From Lunularia cruciata (lineage: Eukaryota; Streptophyta; Marchantiopsida; Lunulariales; Lunulariaceae), in the NCBI GenBank assembly GCA_948567375.1, contig OX419761.1, positions 30,382,501 to 30,446,500 on the forward strand: DNA of 64,000 nucleotides, read 5' to 3'. Below are positions 57,265-64,000 of the stretch, piece by piece (position 1 is the first letter of the stretch; every line of letters begins with the position of its first letter). The notes below the pieces were generated by a model. The model did not search any database. It was not told the origin of the DNA and saw only the letters and a list, made by a program, of their open reading frames with translations. Both the position numbers and the translations under genes were made by a program.

Positions 57265-60200
57265 ATATCCTTAAAGGATAGACTTATTTCTTGCAATTGT
57301 ACCACTTTTTGGTTGACATTGGGTTTTCATAAGCTATAGTTTAAAGAAGCAATGGTGAATAATACCTATGCTTCAAAAGGCTTCAAAGAAAGTTATGCGC
57401 CAACACAAGGTCAGTTTCCATTGCTTAAATAGCTCTATAAAGGCCTTGACTCTACCTATCCTACCATGGCAACAATTAAGTTTAACTTTTTTATTTGAAT
57501 GGGAGAAAGGTGACTATAGAGTTGATCTTACTTACTTCTCATTTGATGGAATGTTGCATTGCAAGTAGTTCAAGACTTTGCAAAGGTTGTCTTTCAATCT
57601 TTATGTGTGTGAAGAAGACCATTCTAATTTACCCTACAAATACCATAAATAAAATTAGCATCACCTTGCAAATAGCTTCTTTGCAGTAATGCAAAAAAAA
57701 TCCCCATAATTGAGGAGGCTTGCTCATGTGAAATTGATTTTTCTTGATCAATTTAGGCTTTCAAACATAAACTTCTCTTGACCCAAACTATTCAAACTTC
57801 TATCTTTAATTTGCATGGATCTCTTTAGATCTTCTTCCCAAGCTTAGCAAGATAACTTATGTAAAAAAGAAATTGCATACCCTTATACCACTTTATAGTT
57901 TCTATACTATCCATATTGTACTCATCTCTATCTATGATCATAGTAAAGATATAACCTCTTGGAACTTTTTAGCTTTCTTACTTAACCTTATTCTTAATTA
58001 CTCATGAAGGTGCATCAAGACACTTCATTTAGTATCTATAAATATCTATGAGAGTATTAATCAAATTTATAATATAAATGCACCATATAATCCAATATAG
58101 CTACTCGCATGTACTATCTTGTTGAGAGTTTTTATAGTCCAAAGCTCCAACTTCAAAGCAATGTAACCATTTTAAGTGAAGAAATGCAAGAGAGAATAGT
58201 ATGCAATGCATACACTCTAGAATAGAACTTTATAGAGACATATTTTAACCATATAGAGGTTCTTTCATCTATTACTATAATACAATTTACCATAATATAC
58301 ATATTTAGTAGAATCTAATCATGTTGTTCAATAGAAACTTGTACAAGATACTCCAAGAAGTACCAAAGTGTTTTATAAGGGAATGCTTAATAGGTACTCA
58401 AGAATCTTCATTTAGACTCAATGATATAAGGTGTAAAGGAACTTTCCTACAGATTGAATAACTTGGCTATTAAGTTAAAAATTAGCTTCTCTAAGAGCTT
58501 ATCATTTATATATGTATAAATGCAGATAAGAAGATATTATGCAATCTTTAGTGTTTCAAGTATTTTCTATTTATTTGTTAGTCTTCCTTGTTTCCTTTAT
58601 CCTGCCTATTTATCTTCTCAAATTTTATTTAATGAATCCAACTACAAATTGTCTTCCTTATGGATCAATCTTCTTTATATAATTAATTTGAGTAAATTAT
58701 GAAACCCATCCTTAAACATTGATTAGCTACCTTTTTCCTACACAATTTCTAACTAAATAAGAAGCTACAGCTTTAAAAGTCTCACTTTATTCACATAACA
58801 CATAAAAAATTAGTTCTACATAAAAGATTGATAGAATTGGTCTTTATTTGTCACTCCTCAAATATCTACAACTCTTATTTTATATTTTTAAGGGTATTTT
58901 TCTTCATCAAATGCTAGTTATAATTCTATTATTGTTCAATACCTCATGTCCCCTTGCTTTCTTGAAGGATAATTTTAGTGTTTGCATCATTGTTATTAAA
59001 CACAATTTTCTTTGTGTTGTATTCTATGTTACTTATTGACAACTTTGATATCTTTTCTCAATATATATACCCCATATTAGTTTGCATTGGGTATCTTGGG
59101 GACTCTAAGATAGTTATCATTGACATTAGAGCATTCTTGGACCTCTATCCAAATTAGGTGGTTGCTCACGTACATGTCTTCAATGCCTCAATATCATCTC
59201 TTATACTACATTTTTTTCTCCTCTTTAATTGGCAAGGATCAAACAAATCCTCACTTGATCTCTTTTATGGGCACATTTTACAACATAGATATGTCTAAAT
59301 TCCATAACATATCACTCGTACTATTATAAAAGATTACATTCAATTTACTTCCACCAAGAACAAACATTAAAGATATCTTCTAGATGAGCCATTAATTCTT
59401 TTGTCCATTTCATTACTTTGAGAGATTTTGTAGTTGCCTTATCGTCATATCTCTTTCTGTCACTATGTAATAATACACATATCTTTGATCCTTTGGATGA
59501 GATAATAACAACTCTACCTTCACAATATATCTTGGTGACTTGGTTTATGAGTCTAGACTTATAGATGCAAAGAATGGACTTCATGAGGTATCCTCACTTC
59601 CTCAAGTTTTCTTTGAAGTTTTAAATAGAAAATTTGAAGGTGTCAGGTTTATCTTTAGAAGAATAAGATTAATTTAGTTATTTTATTGTGTACATTCTTA
59701 TTCATGCCATTGCTCACCCTTGTTTACTTGCACAATTGAGGAATACAGAAGTGTCTTATTCCATTTTAGCAAATTGCTATATACCAATTGTTCTTACTTT
59801 ACGTGTACTTTTCTCTTACCTCATTTTTGTACATTTGATTATACCATGAAGTAGATCATTCTTCACATGCTTGAGTCCAATCATATGTTACATGCCACAA
59901 TTTTATTAGTAGCTACTCATGGGTTACTTGGTGGTGGCCATCTACTATGTTATGGTTTTTGATTGCACCATTAAAGTCACCATTTGCACAGTCAATACCA
60001 TCTGATGTGCAGCTAGTGCTAGACTCCTTGATTTCCCAAGAAGAAATATATTTTGAAAGGAAATTTCAAAGAGCTCACTTTTTTTTATTGGACTTTTGAG
60101 TTCTTGGTTATGGTGGACAAAGGCTGACAAGGACAACCTAGATTCTCTTATATAAATTAGGTGTGGTTTGATGATATAATCAATGTTTTTTACATAGAAT

Positions 60201-61060
60201 ATTAAATTCTGATCATCTCACCATTGTGCTACTTTATAGTTTGTATATGATCTCTTAATTGAATTATGCTTCTGTAAAGTATGATCATGTATATAATTTC
60301 TTCAATGAATTGTGTTTTTATAGTGTATGATATTGATAATGATAATGCGTGATATTGACATAATTTATACTTGCATGCTCCTTGTAATCCTATATTTTTC
60401 ATATTCTTACATTCTTCTCCTTAGATTTAAGCAAGATTTAGGATGATATGAATAAGGATATGTTCTCTCCTAACTACACTACTAATCTTACATATAAGCT
60501 TGAATAAGAAGAGATACAAATAATTAACACTACACTTCTGTTTGGATAAAGGAAGGCGTTTGGAAAGTTCAGAACGTTACATATAAGCTGCTATAAAAAG
60601 AGGTACAAAAGCTTCACATTATACTTCTCTTTTGTTGAAGGAAGGAGTCTAGGCGTTTAGATAACGGTGTTTTGCGCTTGACTCAATACTCTCAATTCTT
60701 TCTGAGAAGTTTATCATTTACACCTCATCTCTATCTAGGATTCTTCTAGATTTCTCCATGTAGGTCTAGAAGGTTTAATTGCAGTTCACCACCATATAGA
60801 CTTCTGAACTCGCATTTTTAAGTTGAGAATGTGGAAAAGAGGACAATTGCAGGCATACCATCATGAGCATCAAACAACTGTTTCTGGTTTGCATAACTTC
60901 AGCTACTACCATACTTTATGGTACTCCTTCAATCTTGCTTACTCGATCTTGATGTATGTTCAACCTGGGTTTGGACTACCTTTAACCTGATAAGAATTCT
61001 CGGGAAATTTGTTCTGTATGTGGTGAATCTTGATGTGTGTACTGATTGTATGACATGGTT
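57265..61060. other. AT-rich intergenic DNA, no gene recognised
   Basis: Stops are dense in all frames, and no open stretch has a recognisable domain. A minus-strand stretch at 59345-59584 vaguely resembles the pre-integrase part of a copia polyprotein (EGRVVIISSKGSKICVL). It is too weak to call. There are no clear LTR pairs or inverted repeats. Confidence 0.5.
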
Positions 61061-61579
61061 GCTATGGCTGAGAAGCAGAACAGACACCTAGTTTTTATCA
61101 AGTAAAGAGCAGCAATATCAGCATAGAGGTTGTACCTTCAGCTTATGATCACTCACTCTACCGTTTTACCAGAAGATAAGTATCTGAATTCTCCCGAAAT
61201 TGCCCCAACAACCATCCTGAAGATACTAGGTGCAAGAGTACAGTTTATTCGCTTAAGTAGATATGAAACAGATAAGGCTACTAAATAAGCAATATCCTCT
61301 ACACATACCGGGGAGATGCAAGTATTATCAAAGTACTAAACAAGGCACACATAATCTTCCAAAGTGGTAACCAATCACCTCCGAATTTTGCATGATAATA
61401 GCTTCGAGGTTTCTGAGATAAACCTCACTCATCTTCGCTCAAAAAACACATGTGCTACTTTGAGGTGATAAGCAATCACCTCAGCGTGATGGGTATTCAC
61501 TTTTAAGACTTCTGTAGAACCCGCAATGGTTTCTGAGGTAGAAACCTGATCCAACTATCATGTGAGGTTCAAGTTGTTG
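61061..61579. other. Downstream flank of the GFA gene
   Basis: Less AT-biased sequence following the stop codon of the minus-strand gene. A minus-strand AATAAA-like signal (tttatt on the plus strand near 61246) could serve polyadenylation. No other gene is visible. Confidence 0.35.
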
Positions 61580-62889
61580 TTACATCTCTAATCCGACTCG
61601 CTTATGAAAGTCTTCGAGACTTTCCTCGGGGTATAATCCAAACTTCTTGTCGTCAGCCCCAAACGCTGGGTCCACCCAAGCTGGCATAAAGTCTAACATG
61701 ATGTGTGTTTTCTCCGGAGGAACAGGAAGGTCGGTGTCGATAGACGACGCTACTGGGTGCACCAACTCAGGCCACCTTGAATCGTCAAACCAAAGTGCAG
61801 ATCCGCAGAACTTGCAGAAACGCCGACGCAGCTCACTTATCTGTAAACAAGGTCAAAATTAGCTTCAACTGGTGAGTACACCCTGACTATCTTACCAACA
61901 ACTTCAGGGGACCTTACAGTACAAGAAGATTCCCTATACTTCCAGTAAGTACTGGTTCGCTCGGCAAACTGGTTCCTACAATATTAGACCTGCTCCCTAT
62001 ATGTATAACAGTGAGACACCGGTGAGTATGTAGCCGAGAAATATATATCTCGTATAACAGTGAAACACCCGGTGAGTATGTACCCGAGAAACATACACCT
62101 CGTATAACAGTGAAACACCCGGTGAGTATGTACCCGAGAAACATACATCTCGAAAGACAAAATAAGGATGACGTTTCGGCACATGGTTCCAACTTATAAG
62201 TTCCTTCTGGGTACAGATACATGCACTTTTGACCAGATTAGCCTGGTTAGAGATGTCATGCATCATAAATCAATAGTGCCTACACTACAGTAATCTATTG
62301 TGTGCAAAGCTGCAGCTACCTTGAAGAGAAGAAGAGAGATAATAATCTGGTCTCATCATCAGAGTCATACATGCATTTCCCGAGTGCAGAGAAAGAACCG
62401 ATGTGCGTCTAGTCCTTGCCGCCTGGCACATCTCACGAGTTAAATTGCATAGCAGACATGTACCTTAGCTGGGGAGTCCTCTGTCGCTGGTATCTTCGCC
62501 TGATAGATAGTGATGTTTTCTTCACCTTTCACCTTCAACGAGTCGGCATCGCCTCCAATGTTGATGGAAAAGCCACCTCCACCCGTAGTCTTTCGACATA
62601 TCGAGCAGTAACATAGCTGCACCAAAACTTCATGAAATTAGTTTCACAAGAATAAGGTTTTAGTGTCAGAACCCATCCACTCCACCCATCAGTAAGGGGT
62701 TTTTCGCACCCTGAACCGGAGACATAGACCTTACCAGCGAGCAATTTCAGACAACGAAACTCGACTTCTTGAACGCTGAGGAAACTTGAGCAATTGGAAA
62801 CAGTTGATATATACCTGGTAGGGAACCGGATGCTTTGATTCACACTCATACTGAACTGCACCACAATGACACGATCCTTTGAGCTTCAT
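61580..62889 (-). CDS. GFA/CENP-V domain zinc protein, three exons
   Basis: The predicted 162-residue protein belongs to the glutathione-dependent formaldehyde-activating (GFA, Mss4-like) fold family. Its plant and fungal members are mostly of unknown substrate. Exon 1 is 62889-62815 (25 codons, GSCHCGAVQYECES), exon 2 is 62616-62464 (51 codons, LCYCSICRKTTGGGGFSINI), and exon 3 is 61840-61580 (86 codons plus stop). Exon 3 contains RRFCKFCGSALWFDDSRWPE, VHPVASSIDTDLPVPPE and MLDFMPAWVD. Both introns have GT donors and AG acceptors and are phase 0. Family zinc ligands are all present: C7, C9, C85 and C88 (structural site) and C27, C29 and C32 (catalytic-type CXCX2C site). No stop or shift interrupts it, so it is probably a working gene, likely soluble. 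The start is the ATG just before the conserved first motif. Confidence 0.9.
62004..62152 (-). repeat. 50-bp minisatellite, three copies, in intron 2
   Basis: Units at 62004-62052, 62053-62102 and 62103-62152 (49, 50 and 50 bp) start tataacagtgaaacaccc and end gagaaacatac..ctcg. The second and third differ at one base; the first is more diverged. The unit resembles none of the retroelements here. Confidence 0.9.
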
Positions 62890-62950
62890 CTTGGAGAGAG
62901 TTTGCGCTCTGATTAGGGTAAAAGTTTTGCTAGTCCTTATCTGATCCCAA

Positions 62951-63059
62951 AATATATACTGATTTCTGTAAATTCCATGATTGAAGTAAATGACATGTGA
63001 CTCGCAATATATACTGCTTTCTTAAAGTTCCGTAATTGAGGTCATGACATGTTATTCGC
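62951..63059. repeat. Tandem duplication (~55 bp x 2) upstream of the GFA gene
   Basis: aatatatactg(a/c)tttct...attgaagt/attgaggt...gacatgt...cgc occurs at 62951-63005 and 63006-63059, about 60-170 bp upstream of the ATG. It contains tatata and could lie in the promoter. Confidence 0.75.
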
Positions 63060-63166
63060 ATGTGAAGCCAGTTGTCAGCTAAATCTTCGGTCTACCGGGC
63101 TTCAATGCTCACACGTCTACCTCCTCCATGTCACAATATTCATCGATCGGAGAACCCTAAAACGAT

Positions 63167-63199
63167 AGCTAAAACCCTTCCTTCCGGAAGGTTTTAGCT
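63167..63199. repeat. Inverted repeat (10-bp arms, 13-bp loop)
   Basis: AGCTAAAACC at 63167-63176 pairs with GGTTTTAGCT at 63190-63199. The loop contains the palindrome TTCCGGAA. It could form a hairpin or cruciform in the upstream region of the GFA gene. Confidence 0.7.
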
Positions 63200-63866
63200 T
63201 GAGAAACTCTTACGGGAGAGTGAAACCCAGGTAGCATATGTTTTTCCCAGGTTTAATATCTATCTCGGGTTGTCCCCAAGCGCTTATGATGTCTTCGATG
63301 TAAATGAGAAAAAGGCGACCACGTAGGATACAGGATATGAAGACCCCATCAAGCATCGATGTAAATTAGCACGTGAGATTCCTCTCGCTGATTATTTATT
63401 CGGGTACTCGAAACTTTACTGTATTCACTTCTGACGTCTTGCAGGAATTTTGCACGATCTTCTCGTGGGCCTTTTCCCGTCACTGAGTATCTTCGTTGCG
63501 TTAACTAACAAGCTGCGCAGGTTTCACTTTTATTTGCTTTCGTTCACTATGTCTTTCTTTGGTATTCTGTTTTGCTACATTTCTTCTGACTTTTCTAGTT
63601 ACAACGTATTTACCAACGCACGCGTCCCAACAAAGCCACAATGAACCCTACCCAAACACAGAAAACAAAAGGGAGCTTAATTACCGTCGTATACCACCAG
63701 CCTGTCTCAAAACTTCCGGTTCCAATCAAAGGATATAGATCCGTAAAGAGATTGCTTTGTATCTGCTAAAGGTTGTAACAGTCCCAAAATGCCGACTACG
63801 TTCGGTACTTTTCTTCTTCCATAGACGCAATGACTTTTCGTTCTGATAATACGAAGAACAACTTAC
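63200..63866. other. Intergenic or intronic sequence
   Basis: No convincing reading frame; the longest plus-strand stretch (63450-63644) has no recognisable domain. It lies upstream of the GFA gene and, if the right-edge exon is real, downstream of another minus-strand gene. Confidence 0.4.
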
Positions 63867-64000
63867 CAGGAATGGTTAGGGGGCGTACAAACGAAAACAA
63901 ATGCCATTATGTGGAGCTCACCATGAAACTTATCAAGCGGGGGAGCGGGAGGAATTTCAGATAATATCATCCTATCATTAGACCAGGGAAGCCCCCGACT
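63867..64000 (-). CDS. Possible exon of an unidentified minus-strand gene, cut by the window edge
   Basis: From the window edge the minus strand is open for 44 codons (VGGFPGLMILSEIPPAPPLD, then KFHGELHIMAFVFV and CTPPNHS). It ends exactly at a strong plant splice donor, CCTG|GTAAGTTG, at 63867/63866. The composition is protein-like and unlike the retroelements. I do not recognise the protein, and the next exon cannot be placed with confidence; acceptor-like AG sites occur on the minus strand between 63650 and 63800. This may be chance. Confidence 0.3.

Noticed and set aside
59345-59584. Copia-type polyprotein fragment on the minus strand
   Set aside because: The resemblance is limited to a dozen residues. 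No flanking protease, integrase or LTR supports it.
62004-62152. CRISPR-like array
   Set aside because: Three directly adjacent 50-bp units without spacers in a plant intron; it is a minisatellite.
63450-63644. 64-codon plus-strand open frame
   Set aside because: No domain, no context and a length expected by chance.

Overview
This is a plant nuclear window, probably from a large-genome species such as a conifer or other gymnosperm. That placement is inferred from deep nesting of decayed Ty3/gypsy LTR retrotransposons, plant-type primer-binding sites (initiator-Met and Asp tRNA-like) and one intron-containing low-copy gene. About 57 kb is nested retrotransposon sequence. I see no bacterial or organellar genes, rRNA, tRNA or CRISPR.

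Layout. (1) 1-17.2 kb: a decayed plus-strand gypsy element (G1). Its reverse transcriptase is split by two insertions of one LTR family, here called FamX. The second is a three-deep nest: a 1.7-kb LTR holds a 3.8-kb LTR, which holds another 3.8-kb LTR. Every level has a target-site duplication. (2) 17.2-30.3 kb: a plus-strand Athila/Tat-like gypsy element (G3). Its integrase is interrupted by a FamX LTR, which itself contains a complete two-LTR FamX element. (3) 30.3-50.3 kb: two head-to-tail FamX copies (D and F). D is split by a large, relatively young minus-strand gypsy element E (30490-43524, 3.2-kb LTRs, gag-pol with few breaks). (4) 50.3-57.3 kb: a minus-strand chromovirus-like gypsy element (G2) with its 5' LTR, split by a solo FamX LTR. 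(5) 57.3-61.5 kb: AT-rich DNA with no gene that I recognise. (6) 61.5-64 kb: a gene island with a three-exon minus-strand gene for a 162-residue GFA/CENP-V-type zinc protein, and a possible exon of another gene at the right edge.

Main discovery candidate: FamX. All copies share the same ends (TGTGGTACC... and ...GGGTTGTCACA), 5-bp target duplications and a CTATTTAAAGG box about 660-750 bp from the 3' end. One copy has two such units around a tRNA-Asp-like PBS and a polypurine tract, so the unit is an LTR. The 3.8-kb versions of this LTR carry a sense-oriented reading frame of up to about 950 codons inside U3: a globular N-terminal region followed by a long Lys/Glu-rich coiled coil. I do not recognise the protein. 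Shorter LTRs (0.75, 1.65-1.9 and 2.1 kb) are deletion or recombination derivatives that keep only its C-terminal part. An LTR-borne accessory gene of this kind would be unusual for plant retrotransposons.

All retroelement reading frames here are broken, mostly by TGG to TAG/TGA changes. Only the GFA gene looks intact.
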